The notes: generated from the letters alone by a model not told the origin. 64,000 nt of DNA from Nostocales cyanobacterium LEGE 11386 (GCA_015207155.1 JADEXK010000014.1:33892-97891); one strand, 5' to 3'. Shown: positions 1 to 9,216, counted from the first letter of the stretch. Made by a program: numbers and translations.

Positions 1-216
1 TATTGTATGTGATTGAAAATGCAATTAAATACTATTAACTTGCCAACGTAGAGAAATACAGAGAGAAATAAAAATATTAAATTTGCTCAATTCTCTCATA
101 TCTCTATTCATTGGTAATTCCACAGTATGACAGTGCAATTTTAAGTATGATGCATCCGTGTTGCCTGAAGCGTTCTACATAATTAGACTGACATGAAACT
201 ATAAGGGCTTGCTGGC

Positions 217-540
217 ATGAGACTATCTGCGTTAGATCCACTCATACCGCTAAATGAGTTAAGAGAAGAACTTCTTAAGTTACCGAAAGGCTACTCGTTT
301 TATGAACAAGAAATCATAGATTTCTTATCCCGACGAAGATGGGGTGAGAGCAATCGCCGCATTGATCGGACAACTTTCTGGCGGTGGAGGAATGATAACG
401 GAATTGAGCATCAAAAAGTATTCAGCCGATTGGATCTTTTGAAACTCTGCCAAATTTGCGACCATTATCGGATAGATGGAACTCGTAGTGAATACTTAGC
501 AATGATGAAAAATAAAAAAAAGGTAGCGCTGAACAAGTAA
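217..540 (+). CDS. Small hypothetical protein, basic, possibly DNA-binding
   Basis: This 107-residue protein belongs to no family that I recognise. It is hydrophilic and basic, has no signal peptide or membrane segment, and carries a central Arg/Trp-rich stretch (SRRRWGE near residue 38 and TFWRWR near residue 53). Such a composition is compatible with a helix-turn-helix or other nucleic-acid-binding fold, but that is inference. It ends in a lysine-rich tail. It starts with ATG, and upstream there is only a weak GGG-containing sequence. The gene lies about 200 bases upstream of the devBCA-type operon on the same strand and is separated from it by a hairpin repeat, so a regulatory role for that operon is possible but unproven. 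Confidence 0.5.
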   Translation: MRLSALDPLIPLNELREELLKLPKGYSFYEQEIIDFLSRRRWGESNRRIDRTTFWRWRNDNGIEHQKVFSRLDLLKLCQICDHYRIDGTRSEYLAMMKNKKKVALNK

Positions 541-671
541 GAATACATGTTGCAGGATTGCTCTACTGAAAGCCAATGCTGTTAATGAGTTGATGGATAC
601 TTTTTCTCTCTCTAGTTTCATCCTCATCATTCACAAGTGGCGTAGATGCAAAGGCAGTCTGTAGCATTTTT

Positions 672-698
672 TACGGCAACCTCACAAGGGTTGCCGTA
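672..698. repeat. Perfect inverted repeat between the small gene and devB
   Basis: Two 10-base arms (TACGGCAACC and its complement) are separated by 7 bases. No T-run follows on the plus strand, so it resembles a dispersed palindromic repeat of Nostoc intergenic regions more than a classical terminator. It could still attenuate transcription into the exporter operon. Confidence 0.6.
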
Positions 699-737
699 GA
701 TACTCACACAGTACAGTAGACATCACAAACTTCGGGA

Positions 738-1967
738 ATGACCAAAAAAGTGTTGAGTAATAAAAAGAGTATGGTACCCAAACAAAGGCAGTCATTCACA
801 AAACCTGTAAATCCAGGGTCAATAATTTTGGCAATTAGTATAGCTGTAGCCACTGGTACAGTTTCTTTTTACAGCTTTTCACGATTTCGTTCAACTTCTA
901 ATTTGGAGCCTCCAACTGCTACACCAAGCAGTTCTCCTGCAATGAATGCTGTTGCGGCTTTAGGACGTTTAGAGCCTCAAGGCGAAGTCATTCGTTTGTC
1001 TGCGGCTAATTCCCAAACGGGTGTTCGGGTGGCAAAGCTTTTGGTTAACAAAGGCGACTGGGTATCTCAAGGACAAGTGGTGGCAATTCTTGACAATTAC
1101 TATACTCGGCTTGCAGCCTTAGAAAAAGCTCAAAAACAAGTTTTAGTGGCTCAAGCTAATCTCAATCAGGTAAAAGCGGGAGCAAAAGCCGGGGATATTT
1201 CGGCACAACAAGCGACAATTGCTCGTTTAGAAGCTGAGTTACGGGGAGAAATTTCCGCACAACAAGCGACAATTGCTCGTCTAGAAGCTGAGTTGCAAAA
1301 TGCTAACAGCGAAAATCGCCGATATCAACAGTTATACAGAGAAGGTGCTATTTCAGCTTCTGAGTCAGAAGCTAGGCTCTTGCGAGTTGATACTGTGCGA
1401 CAGCAGCTCAATGAAGCTAAAGCTGCTCTCAATCGTACTGTAGAAACTCTGCAAAAGCAGTTAAACGAGGCTGAAGCTAGGCTCAATAGTATTGCTGAGG
1501 TTCGGCCTACCGATATACAAGCAGCACAAACTGACATTGAAAGTGCGATCGCCTCAGTCAAACAAGCTCAGGCTGACTGGGATTTGAGTTCTGTGCGATC
1601 GCCTATAGATGGTCAAGTACTCAAAATTAATGCTCGTCCAGGAGAACTTATTGGCAATACAGGAATAGCTGACTTAGGACGCACACAACAAATGTACGTA
1701 GTTGCAGAAGTTTATGAAACTGATATTCAAAATGTGCGTCTGGGTCAGTCAGCGATTATTACTAGCAATGCTTTTTCTGGAGAATTACGCGGAAAAGTTA
1801 CAGATATTGGTTTGCAGGTTAATAGACAAAATATCTTTGATAATAATCCACAAGCCAATACAGATAACAAAGTAGTTGATGTCAAAATCCGTATCGATCA
1901 ACCAGCAGATAACCCACAAATTACCATTCTGACTGATTTACAGGTGCAGGTACTCATTAATATATAA
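738..1967 (+). CDS. devB: DevB-family membrane fusion protein of an ABC exporter (HlyD type)
   Basis: This is a periplasmic adaptor of 409 residues that links an inner-membrane ABC exporter to an outer-membrane channel. In heterocyst-forming cyanobacteria DevBCA exports heterocyst glycolipids, but several paralogues exist and the substrate here is not shown by the sequence. A cytoplasmic basic N-terminus is followed by one membrane segment (about residues 27-47), a lipoyl-like half (around 76-120), a long alpha-helical hairpin rich in Gln, Glu and Ala (about 125-280), the second lipoyl half beginning near SPIDGQV (residue 288) and a beta-barrel region. The helical hairpin carries a near-exact duplication of an 18-residue unit (ISAQQATIARLEAEL at 154-168 and again at 172-186). 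It is followed by devC and devA in operon order. Confidence 0.88.
   Translation: MTKKVLSNKKSMVPKQRQSFTKPVNPGSIILAISIAVATGTVSFYSFSRFRSTSNLEPPTATPSSSPAMNAVAALGRLEPQGEVIRLSAANSQTGVRVAKLLVNKGDWVSQGQVVAILDNYYTRLAALEKAQKQVLVAQANLNQVKAGAKAGDISAQQATIARLEAELRGEISAQQATIARLEAELQNANSENRRYQQLYREGAISASESEARLLRVDTVRQQLNEAKAALNRTVETLQKQLNEAEARLNSIAEVRPTDIQAAQTDIESAIASVKQAQADWDLSSVRSPIDGQVLKINARPGELIGNTGIADLGRTQQMYVVAEVYETDIQNVRLGQSAIITSNAFSGELRGKVTDIGLQVNRQNIFDNNPQANTDNKVVDVKIRIDQPADNPQITILTDLQVQVLINI
1197..1295 (+). repeat. In-frame 54-base tandem duplication inside devB
   Basis: Two nearly identical copies, 54 bases apart, encode residues 154-168 and 172-186 of the coiled-coil hairpin. The period is a whole number of codons (18 residues), so the reading frame is kept and the helical arm is lengthened. 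Confidence 0.85.
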
Positions 1968-2143
1968 ACTCTCAAAGAGCTAGTTGAAATTTAAACGCAA
2001 AGGAGCGCAGAGGTAAACGCAAAGGTACGCAAAGAATTCGGTACGAATTAATAAAATGTGTACTTAGCACTTTTTCAAGTTTATTTACGCCACTTCTTAG
2101 CTGTTATCTATCACCTGTCACCTATTCCCTATGAGGTTACTAA

Positions 2144-3325
2144 ATGATTCTCATGATTCTCACTATACCTCTAGCTTGGTTACAATTAGTCCGACAACGA
2201 GTGCGTTTTCTTGTTGCTTTAGCTGGAATCGCTTTTGTTTCTGTTTTGATGTTTATGCAAATTGGTTTTCAGGATGCACTCTATGCCAGTGCTACACAAT
2301 TGCATAATAACTTGCAAGGAGACTTATTTTTAATAAGTATTCAATATCAATCTTTAACATCTAATCAAAGCTTTCCTCGTCAGCGTTTATTCCAGACTTT
2401 AGGTTTTAAAGAAGTTGAATCTGTTAGACCTTTATATGTACAATTTGCTAAACTAAAAAACCAAGATACTGGCATCAAATACCCAATATATGTACTCGGA
2501 TTTGATCCAGTAGAATCAATTTTCCGATTGCCAAATATTCAGGAAAATCTTCATTTACTACAACTCCCTAACAAGGTGCTATTTGATAGTGCTTCTCGGA
2601 AAGAATTTGGGCCAATTGCTCAAAATTTTTCCCAGGGAAATAATGTAGAATTAGAGATATTTAGCTATACTGCCCTAGTTGGTTATAAAGTGAAAATTGG
2701 CGGCTTATTTAGTTTAGGTCCTTCTTTTGGAGTTGATGGAAATTTAATTGTTAGTACCTCAACTTTTCTGCGAATATTTCAAGATCGCTCTGTTCAAAAT
2801 ATAGATATAGGTTTAATTAAGCTTAAACCTGGTGCTAACCCTCAGAAAGTTTTGCAGGATTTGTTAGCCAAGTTACCTAAAGATGTAACAGTAATGACTC
2901 AGCAGGATTTTATCACTTTGGAGAAAAATTATTGGACTTTAAGAACACCGATTGGGTTTGTATTTGACCTCATGGTGATTATGGGTTTTGTTGTTGGCAT
3001 TATCGTTGTTTATCAGATTTTATACAGCAATATTTCTACTCATTTAGCTGAATATGCAACGCTAAAAGCAATGGGATTTAAAAACAAATATTTATTAAGT
3101 GTAGTTTTTCAACAAGCTTTAATTCTAGCATCTCTGGGTTACATTCCAGGTTTTGTTATATCTATAGGTCTATATAATGTGGCAAAAAATGCTACTAGAT
3201 TACCTATTTTTATGAATCTGCAAAGGGCAACTATAGTATTAATTTTTGCTGTTTCTATGTGCTTGATTTCTGGTTTCTTATCTACAAATAAGTTACGAAA
3301 AGTAGATCCAGCAGATATTTTTTAA
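2144..3325 (+). CDS. devC: DevC-family ABC exporter permease
   Basis: This 393-residue inner-membrane permease has the FtsX/MacB-like layout. One membrane segment lies near the N-terminus (about residues 22-40), then comes a large extracytoplasmic domain (about 45-265), then three membrane segments (about 269-292, 315-345 and 364-381). The C-terminus keeps the typical RKVDPADIF ending of the DevC family. It would form the transmembrane part of a tripartite exporter with the DevB-like adaptor and the DevA-like ATPase. The first of two nearby in-frame ATG codons (2144 and 2153) is used here and either is plausible. The 176-base gap from devB holds dispersed repeat fragments (GCAAAGG-containing) rather than a gene. 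The family assignment is strong; the transported substrate is not known. Confidence 0.88.
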   Translation: MILMILTIPLAWLQLVRQRVRFLVALAGIAFVSVLMFMQIGFQDALYASATQLHNNLQGDLFLISIQYQSLTSNQSFPRQRLFQTLGFKEVESVRPLYVQFAKLKNQDTGIKYPIYVLGFDPVESIFRLPNIQENLHLLQLPNKVLFDSASRKEFGPIAQNFSQGNNVELEIFSYTALVGYKVKIGGLFSLGPSFGVDGNLIVSTSTFLRIFQDRSVQNIDIGLIKLKPGANPQKVLQDLLAKLPKDVTVMTQQDFITLEKNYWTLRTPIGFVFDLMVIMGFVVGIIVVYQILYSNISTHLAEYATLKAMGFKNKYLLSVVFQQALILASLGYIPGFVISIGLYNVAKNATRLPIFMNLQRATIVLIFAVSMCLISGFLSTNKLRKVDPADIF

Positions 3326-3356
3326 TCGTTAACAAGGAACATTGGCTTATATCAAG

Positions 3357-4142
3357 ATGAAAGCAAAATCTATTATTGAGATTGAAAACCTTAATCAATA
3401 TTTTGGTAATAAAAAACTAAAAAGCCAAATTTTATTTGATATTAATTTGGTGATTAAACCTGGTGAAATTGTAATTATGACTGGACCTTCAGGTTCAGGA
3501 AAAACAACTTTACTAACTTTGATTGGTGGCTTACGTTCCATTCAAGAGGGAAGTCTCAAATTTTTAGGACAAGAACTTTATGGAGCCAGCAATGAGAAAT
3601 TAGTACAAGTCCGTCGTCATATTGGCTATATTTTTCAGGCTCATAACTTATTGGATTTTTTAACGGCTCGACAGAACGTCCAAATGACACTGGAGTTACA
3701 CAAAAATATTCCCGAATGGGAAGCTCGTCGTAAATCAGAAGCGATGCTTCACGCTGTTAAATTAGAAAATCGAGTAAATTACTACCCATCTGATCTCTCA
3801 GGAGGACAAAAGCAACGGGTAGCGATCGCTCGTGCTTTAGTCGGTTCTCCCAAATTAGTCTTAGCCGACGAACCCACAGCTGCCTTAGATAGTAAATCTG
3901 GACGAGATATCGTCAACCTAATGCAAGAGTTGGCTATAGAACAGAATTGTGCCATCTTAATAGTCACTCACGACAACCGTATTTTAGATGTTGCAGACCG
4001 AATAATTTATATGGAAGATGGCCGACTAATCAAAGAAGTTATCTGCAATCCTGACAGGAATACATCAGGAGAGCTTATATGGCAGAGGACAGGGGACACT
4101 TCAACTAGGCTCAGTGACCACACACTTCGACAAGCTCAGTGA
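3357..4142 (+). CDS. devA: DevA-family ABC exporter ATPase
   Basis: This 261-residue ATP-binding subunit has Walker A GPSGSGKTT at residues 43-51, a Q-loop near IFQAHN, the ABC signature LSGGQKQR near residue 148, Walker B LVLADEPTAALDS near residue 168 and an H-loop in VTHD. It powers the DevC-type permease whose stop codon lies 31 bases upstream. The frame is open from a TTG at 3342, but the ATG at 3357 matches the family's N-terminus (a short lead before IEIENLN), so I prefer it; the AAGGA at 3333 lies rather far from it. The last 15 or so residues (from DTSTRLSD) are encoded by an intergenic-type repeat containing two copies of CTCAGTGACCACA, so the native tail has probably been replaced or extended. 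Confidence 0.87.
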   Translation: MKAKSIIEIENLNQYFGNKKLKSQILFDINLVIKPGEIVIMTGPSGSGKTTLLTLIGGLRSIQEGSLKFLGQELYGASNEKLVQVRRHIGYIFQAHNLLDFLTARQNVQMTLELHKNIPEWEARRKSEAMLHAVKLENRVNYYPSDLSGGQKQRVAIARALVGSPKLVLADEPTAALDSKSGRDIVNLMQELAIEQNCAILIVTHDNRILDVADRIIYMEDGRLIKEVICNPDRNTSGELIWQRTGDTSTRLSDHTLRQAQ

Positions 4143-4511
4143 CCACAGGTGACAGGTTGTAATTAGTTATATGTCCTCAACTATGTGGCAACTGCTATCC
4201 CTTCGTAGGACAGGATAAGTTGAGTAGTCCTGAGTAAAGTAAAAAAAATTAAAGATATTATTTGACAAAGAAAGCTAGTCTCGATGAAACTCGTTTTATC
4301 AGGACTGCCTTTTTGAATTAATTAATAGTTTTAAGTATAAAATAAAATTAAATATACGGTTTTTACTAAAATAGTAAAAAATCAACATCTTCGAGTGCCA
4401 ACGTAAATCATAATATTTAATTTTAATCTAGTAACGCCCGAACCTTAATGGGCTTGCATAGATTGCTTGTCAAGTTGAGAATAAATAGGCGAAGCACACG
4501 GGGAAACTAAC
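4143..4511. other. Intergenic region between devA and lpdA
   Basis: Apart from the terminator-like hairpin at 4277-4314 the stretch is AT-rich and contains no credible gene. It should hold the lpdA promoter, but I see no unambiguous -10/-35 pair. A small inverted repeat GCCCG...CGGGC-like (GCCCGAACCTTAATGGGC) lies near 4436. Confidence 0.4.
4277..4314 (+). terminator. Probable Rho-independent terminator downstream of devA
   Basis: Two imperfect 14-base arms (4277-4290 and 4293-4306; 11 of 14 pairs) are separated by a 2-base loop. GCC and a run of five T follow. It lies 135 bases after devA on the same strand. A closely related sequence occurs in the other orientation at 60448-60478. Confidence 0.5.
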
Positions 4512-5939
4512 GTGAGTCATGGATTTGATTACGATTTAGTCATTATCGGCGCGGGTGTAGGCGGACATGGCGCAGCCCTACACGCCGTCAGCTGCGGTCT
4601 GAAAACAGCGATTATTGAAGCAGCTGACATGGGAGGAACCTGTGTCAATCGAGGTTGCATTCCTTCTAAAGCGCTGCTGGCAGCATCTGGACGTGTGCGG
4701 GAGTTACGCAATGCCCACCACCTCAAGTCGCTGGGAATTCAAGTTGGTAATGTGGAGTTTGATCGACAAGCGATCGCCGATCATGCCGGCAATCTCGTCT
4801 CAAAAATTCAAGGCGACTTAACCAACAGCCTCAAACGTCTGGGAGTCGATATTATTAGAGGCTGGGGAAAAATTGCGGGAACACAAAAAGTTACCATAAC
4901 CGGGGATGGCAGTGACAAAACGGTCACAGCTAAAGACATTATCCTTTCCCCTGGTTCAGTACCCTTCGTACCTCCAGGTATTGAAGTAGACGGAAAAACC
5001 GTTTTTACCAGCGATCAAGGCGTGAAACTGGAATCTCTACCAGAATGGGTAGCGATTATTGGCAGTGGTTACATCGGCTTAGAATTTTCCGATGTTTACT
5101 CAGCTTTGGGCTGTGAAATCACCATGATTGAAGCCCTAGACCAATTAATGCCAGGATTTGACCGCGATATTGCCAAACTGGCAGAACGCGTACTAATTAC
5201 TCCCCGCGACATTGAAACCAAAGTAGGGATATACGCTAAAAAAATTATCCCCGGTTCACCCGTGGTAATTGAATTAGCAGATTTCAAAACCAAAGAAGAT
5301 ATTGATGTCATCGAGGTAGATGCTTGCCTAGTTGCCACAGGACGCATCCCCGCGACAAAAAACCTCGGTTTAGAATCTGTGGGTGTGGAATTAGACAGAC
5401 GGAACTTTATTCCCGTTGATGATCACATGGCAGTGCTATCAGCCGGAGAAGTAGTTCCCCATGTATGGGCAATTGGCGATGCTACTGGCAAAATGATGCT
5501 GGCACACGCCGCTTCTGCTCAAGGCATCGTCGCCGTAGAAAATATCATCGGGCGAACGCGTGTGGTAGACTATCGCAGCATCCCCGCAGCTGCATTCACC
5601 CACCCAGAAGTCAGCTATGTCGGTTTAACAGAAACAGCCGCCAAAGAATTGGGACAAACTGAAGGTTTTGAAATAGCTACCAGTAGAAGTTACTTCAAAG
5701 GTAATTCCAAAGCCTTAGCAGAAAACGAAGCCGACGGTATAGCCAAGGTAGTATATCGCCAAGACACAGGCGAAGTCTTAGGTGTACATATTTTTGGGAT
5801 GCACGCCGCCGATTTAATTCACGAAGCCTCAGCCGCGATCGCTAACCGTCAATCAGTCCAAAACCTCGCCCATTTAGTACACGCCCATCCCACACTTTCA
5901 GAAGTGTTAGATGAAGCATATAAACGAGCCGTTGTTTAG
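4512..5939 (+). CDS. lpdA: Dihydrolipoamide dehydrogenase (E3)
   Basis: This flavoprotein reoxidises dihydrolipoamide of 2-oxo-acid dehydrogenase and glycine-cleavage complexes with NAD+. Its 475 residues are normal for the family. An FAD-binding Rossmann motif GAGVGG lies at residues 13-18. The redox-active disulfide pair is in [13 protein letters not shown] (Cys44 and Cys49). The NAD-binding motif GSGYIG lies near residue 185. The C-terminal dimer-interface His-Glu pair is in HPTLSE (His459, Glu464). The start is GTG, which gives the [10 protein letters not shown]-terminus expected for cyanobacterial LpdA; no strong ribosome-binding site is visible. It stands alone on the plus strand and a repeat-filled gap of about 120 bases separates it from trpC. 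Confidence 0.95.
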   Translation: MSHGFDYDLVIIGAGVGGHGAALHAVSCGLKTAIIEAADMGGTCVNRGCIPSKALLAASGRVRELRNAHHLKSLGIQVGNVEFDRQAIADHAGNLVSKIQGDLTNSLKRLGVDIIRGWGKIAGTQKVTITGDGSDKTVTAKDIILSPGSVPFVPPGIEVDGKTVFTSDQGVKLESLPEWVAIIGSGYIGLEFSDVYSALGCEITMIEALDQLMPGFDRDIAKLAERVLITPRDIETKVGIYAKKIIPGSPVVIELADFKTKEDIDVIEVDACLVATGRIPATKNLGLESVGVELDRRNFIPVDDHMAVLSAGEVVPHVWAIGDATGKMMLAHAASAQGIVAVENIIGRTRVVDYRSIPAAAFTHPEVSYVGLTETAAKELGQTEGFEIATSRSYFKGNSKALAENEADGIAKVVYRQDTGEVLGVHIFGMHAADLIHEASAAIANRQSVQNLAHLVHAHPTLSEVLDEAYKRAVV

Positions 5940-5976
5940 GAAATAGGGAATAGAGAGTGAGGCCAAGAACAAACAT

Positions 5977-6057
5977 ACTCCCTCACTCCCTCACTCCCTC
6001 ACTCCCTCACTCCCTCACTCCCTCACTCCCTCACTCAGCACTCAGCACTCAGCACTT
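5977..6057. repeat. Octamer array (ACTCCCTC) followed by heptamer STRR units
   Basis: Roughly seven copies of ACTCCCTC are followed by three copies of CAGCACT. The array fills the space up to the trpC start codon, so the usual ribosome-binding-site position of trpC is occupied by repeat DNA. Confidence 0.85.
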
Positions 6058-6060
6058 AGA

Positions 6061-6975
6061 ATGATGCAAATCCGCCGCCGTTCACCGAACACAGCTATTA
6101 ATGTCTCTTTTTTGCGCTATCAGTCTGCCTTGCCAGATGCAGAACCCAATAACATCTTGGAGGAAATTGTCTGGCATAAGGAAATCGAAGTTGAGCAAAT
6201 GCGGGAAAAGCGGCCTTTACGGGAATTACAAAAGCAAGTATTGACAGCACCGCCAACTCGTGATTTTATCGCAGCTCTACACCCAGGCAAAACTCATCCA
6301 GCGTTGATTGCTGAAGTTAAAAAAGCTTCACCCAGTAAAGGCGTTTTACGATCAGATTTTGACCCAGTAGCGATCGCTTTGGCCTATCAGCAAGGTGGTG
6401 CTAGTTGTCTTTCTGTTTTGACTGATGTCAAGTTTTTTCAAGGTGGCTTTGATAACTTAGTTAAAGTTCGTAACACCGTAGATTTACCATTATTATGTAA
6501 GGATTTTATTATCTATCCTTACCAAATGTACTTAGCTCGTGTTCAGGGTGCAGATGCGGTTTTGTTAATTGCGGCGATCCTCAGTGATCAAGATTTACAA
6601 TACTTCCTCAAAATTGCCAATGCCCTGAAGATGACAGCTTTGATTGAAGTCCATAGCTTGGCAGAACTTGACCGTGTATTAGCTTTAGATGGTGTGTTTT
6701 TAGTAGGAATAAATAATCGAAATTTGGCAGATTTCTCTGTTGATCTCCAAACTACTTGCCAACTATTAGCGGCACGAGGTAGTCAATTACAAGAACGGAA
6801 TATTTTAGTTGTTAGTGAATCGGGATTACATACCCCAAATGATTTAAATGTAGTCACACAAGCAGGGGCTACTGCTGTACTGATCGGAGAATCTCTAGTT
6901 AAACAACCAGATCCCCAGTTAGCGATCGCTAGTCTCTTTGCTGAATCTTCATCTCCAGATACATCAAGGACATAA
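6061..6975 (+). CDS. trpC: Indole-3-glycerol phosphate synthase
   Basis: This enzyme converts 1-(2-carboxyphenylamino)-1-deoxyribulose 5-phosphate to indole-3-glycerol phosphate in tryptophan synthesis. It has 304 residues, a little longer than the bacterial norm because of an N-terminal extension typical of cyanobacterial members. Conserved features of the (beta/alpha)8 barrel are [11 protein letters not shown] near residue 85-95 (catalytic Lys and phosphate-site Ser), LCKDFI near residue 147, LIEVHS near 200, GINNRNL near 218 and the phosphate-binding VSESG/LIGESL segments near the end. Two ATG codons (6061 and 6064) are adjacent and the second may be the true start. No ribosome-binding site is visible because tandem repeats run up to the start. 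Confidence 0.93.
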   Translation: MMQIRRRSPNTAINVSFLRYQSALPDAEPNNILEEIVWHKEIEVEQMREKRPLRELQKQVLTAPPTRDFIAALHPGKTHPALIAEVKKASPSKGVLRSDFDPVAIALAYQQGGASCLSVLTDVKFFQGGFDNLVKVRNTVDLPLLCKDFIIYPYQMYLARVQGADAVLLIAAILSDQDLQYFLKIANALKMTALIEVHSLAELDRVLALDGVFLVGINNRNLADFSVDLQTTCQLLAARGSQLQERNILVVSESGLHTPNDLNVVTQAGATAVLIGESLVKQPDPQLAIASLFAESSSPDTSRT

Positions 6976-7066
6976 CCAAATACTTGTTTCTTGTGTAACA
7001 ATTTTGGCATAGAGATAAAACTCTGATTAACACAAAATCCCCAATTTAAAGTTTTACATCAACTAC

Positions 7067-7318
7067 ATGGAGCAAATTCCTTTACCTTCACCTATCCATT
7101 ACGAACTTTTACTTCAACTCTTAGAAAGACAAACCATGTCAGCCGTCAGTCAAAACCCCGATTTGCGGCGTCAGGTAAATCAACTAATTATTACTTTGCG
7201 TAAAGCCGCAGTGCAACAAAAGCAGCTAGAAGAAATTTGCCAGTTTTCTTCTGTAGGCATAGACCACCGTTGGTCAATTAACCATCATAGTGGTGGTCGA
7301 GTTGTTGCTCCCGATTGA
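7067..7318 (+). CDS. Small conserved cyanobacterial protein (DUF5340-like)
   Basis: This 83-residue soluble protein starts MEQIPLPSPIHYELL and is predicted to be mostly helical with a Gln/Lys-rich centre. I recall this N-terminus from a short cyanobacteria-specific family annotated DUF5340, but the name is from memory and the function is unknown. No catalytic motif, signal peptide or membrane segment is visible. The final 15 residues (SGGRVVAPD) look like a disordered tail. It lies about 90 bases after trpC on the same strand and may be cotranscribed with it. Confidence 0.65.
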   Translation: MEQIPLPSPIHYELLLQLLERQTMSAVSQNPDLRRQVNQLIITLRKAAVQQKQLEEICQFSSVGIDHRWSINHHSGGRVVAPD

Positions 7319-7348
7319 TATGGGCAGGTTATGCCATGATGCAGTTCT

Positions 7349-7378
7349 CTCCCGCTAATCCTTCGGGTATAACGGGAG
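7349..7378 (+). terminator. Hairpin after the DUF5340-like gene
   Basis: CTCCCG and CGGGAG arms enclose an 18-base loop that itself contains a CCCG/CGGG pair. It is placed 30 bases after the stop codon. No T-run follows, so termination is only a possibility. Confidence 0.35.
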
Positions 7379-7478
7379 CCTCTAATTTAAGAATAAAGAT
7401 TTTACAAACTACCAAATCATAAAAAAGCTTCACGCTTCAAGGGCTAGGTATCCCCTAAGTTTCCACACGAAATACAAA

Positions 7479-7499
7479 GGACGGGCAAGATGCCCGTCC
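7479..7499. repeat. Perfect palindromic repeat (GGACGGGCA arms)
   Basis: Two 9-base arms are separated by AGA. It is of the GC-rich dispersed palindrome type found in Nostoc intergenic DNA and lies in the 720-base gap before sat. Confidence 0.7.
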
Positions 7500-7544
7500 C
7501 ACAACGATTGAGTGAGGATTCACGAAGGAAGAGGGAAGAAGAGA

Positions 7545-7572
7545 CCCACATTTTAAAAAGTGGGATTGAAAC
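7545..7572. repeat. Hairpin followed by ATTGAAAC, resembling the end of a CRISPR repeat
   Basis: CCCAC and GTGGG flank an AT core, and ATTGAAAC follows directly. Many cyanobacterial CRISPR repeats end in GATTGAAAC or similar. Only a single copy is present, so this is at most a solitary relic and not an array. Confidence 0.25.
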
Positions 7573-7620
7573 TCCGACGCCGTTTTTTTTGCGCTGCGCG
7601 TCTCAAAAAACATCTGTTTT

Positions 7621-7704
7621 AACGTGAATTCGATGTTTCAAAGCCTCTCCCCTGCCAGGGGAGAGGTTTGGAGAGGGGTTTTTGATATTTGTCGAACTCA
7701 CGTT
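7621..7704. repeat. MITE-like element with terminal inverted repeats
   Basis: AACGTGAATTCGA at 7621-7633 is matched by its complement (12 of 13) at 7692-7704. A perfect 10-base inner palindrome (CCTCTCCCCT arms) sits at 7644-7666. The 84-base unit has no coding capacity and looks like a non-autonomous mobile repeat. Confidence 0.65.
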
Positions 7705-8037
7705 TTTTTAAAGTGCGGCTCTAAACCCACAACTAAAGTTTTTGTTAGTTATTCCTTCTTCCTTCTTCCTCTTAACTTCTTTCTTATTCTGTAAAAAGTA
7801 CGGAGGATTATGTTTCTTTCGTCCTTCCCGCAGGTGCGCCTCCGTTGGAGACTCACGTAATTTTATGGTAAACCTTAGGAGTGCAAGGCTTTGTACCCCT
7901 ACTGCGTCATCAACGCAGAAAAGCGATCGCTCTTTGGTACTTCCACATGAAAAAACTCTTTGTTCTCTGCGTACCAGCATTTTGATAAGTTAGTACATAG
8001 TTTGAAACAATTACAGTTAAAACAAGAGGGGATTACA

Positions 8038-9216
8038 TTGAGTCACCATCCAGATGCCATTGCCCCCCACGGTGGACAATTGATTAACCGGATCGTCACA
8101 GCTGAACAAAAGGCAGAGTTTCTCTCAAAAGCCGACTTTTTACCGCGAGTACAACTTGATGAGCGGGCGGTTTCTGATTTAGAGATGATTGCGATCGGCG
8201 GCTTTAGTCCACTCACGGGTTTTATGAACCAGGAAGACTACGATCGCGTGGTCACCCAAATGCGGCTAGCCAATGGTCTGGCGTGGTCAATACCGATTAC
8301 ACTTTCAGTCACAGAAGAAGTAGCATCCCCACTCAAGGAAGGCGGCTTGATCCGCCTGGACAACCCCAGTGGTGAGTTTATCGGCGTTTTGCAACTCGCG
8401 CAAAAGTATCTTTATGACAAAACCCGTGAGGCTATTAACGTCTACCGCACTGATGACGCTAAACATCCAGGTGTGCAGGTAGTCTATAACCAAGGTTCTG
8501 TAAATCTCGCAGGTGACATTTGGTTATTACAACGCGATCGCCATCCCCAGTTTCCTAAATACCAAATCGATCCAGCTGCTTCACGGCAGATGTTTAGAGA
8601 CAAGGGTTGGAAAACTATTGTCGGTTTTCAAACTCGCAACCCCATCCACCGCGCTCATGAATACATCCAAAAGTGTGCTTTAGAAACCGTTGATGGTTTA
8701 TTTTTGCATCCGTTGGTAGGGGCGACCAAAGAAGATGATATTCCCGCCGATGTGCGGATGCGCTGCTATGAAATTTTGCTAGAACACCACTATCCCTTAG
8801 ACCGAGTTATTTTAGCCATCAATCCGGCGGCAATGCGTTATGCTGGGCCTCGGGAGGCCATCTTCCATGCCTTAGTTCGGAAAAATTACGGTTGTACCCA
8901 CTTTATTGTCGGACGGGATCATGCAGGTGTGGGTGATTATTACGGCACTTATGATGCTCAACACATCTTTGACGAGTTTGAGCCAGCTGAATTGGGCATT
9001 GTGCCGATGAAATTTGAACACGCTTTCTACTGCACACGCACCAAACAAATGGCCACAACTAAAACCAGCCCCAGTAAGCCAGAAGAGCGCGTTCATCTGT
9101 CGGGAACCAAAGTCAGAGAAATGCTGCGCCGGGGTGAATTACCCCCGCCAGAATTTTCCCGTCCCGAAGTGGCAGCAGAATTGGCTCGAGCCATGCAAGT
9201 ACAAGCATTGGTTTAA
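8038..9216 (+). CDS. sat: Sulfate adenylyltransferase (ATP sulfurylase)
   Basis: This enzyme makes adenosine 5'-phosphosulfate (APS) from sulfate and ATP, the first step of sulfate assimilation. From TTG at 8038 the protein has 392 residues, the length I recall for cyanobacterial Sat. The preceding AAGAGGGG at 8022-8029 is a good ribosome-binding site, whereas the ATG at 7960 would add 26 unconserved residues. Key motifs are [11 protein letters not shown] (about residues 198-208, ATP/sulfate site with the HxxH-like element), GRDHAGVG (about 292-299) and the C-terminal [10 protein letters not shown]. It is not linked to other sulfate-assimilation genes here, although cysC lies 34 kb away in the polysaccharide island. 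Confidence 0.93.
   Translation: MSHHPDAIAPHGGQLINRIVTAEQKAEFLSKADFLPRVQLDERAVSDLEMIAIGGFSPLTGFMNQEDYDRVVTQMRLANGLAWSIPITLSVTEEVASPLKEGGLIRLDNPSGEFIGVLQLAQKYLYDKTREAINVYRTDDAKHPGVQVVYNQGSVNLAGDIWLLQRDRHPQFPKYQIDPAASRQMFRDKGWKTIVGFQTRNPIHRAHEYIQKCALETVDGLFLHPLVGATKEDDIPADVRMRCYEILLEHHYPLDRVILAINPAAMRYAGPREAIFHALVRKNYGCTHFIVGRDHAGVGDYYGTYDAQHIFDEFEPAELGIVPMKFEHAFYCTRTKQMATTKTSPSKPEERVHLSGTKVREMLRRGELPPPEFSRPEVAAELARAMQVQALV

Larger units (their letters stand above)
7319..8037. other. Long spacer before sat packed with repeat elements
   Basis: This gap of about 720 bases holds, in order, a hairpin (7349-7378), a palindrome (7479-7499), a CRISPR-repeat-like single unit (7545-7572) and a MITE-like element (7621-7704). 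A further region near 7740-7960 contains GCGATCGC and pyrimidine-rich DNA. No gene is supported; the sat promoter should lie near its end. Confidence 0.5.

Noticed and set aside
3342..3356. TTG start for devA
   Set aside because: It would add five unconserved residues before the ATG that matches the family N-terminus, though the AAGGA nearby keeps it possible.
7545..7572. CRISPR array
   Set aside because: Only one repeat-like unit is present, with no spacer or second repeat and no cas genes in the window.
7960..8037. ATG start for sat at 7960
   Set aside because: It adds 26 residues absent from the family and ignores the AAGAGGGG site ahead of TTG at 8038.
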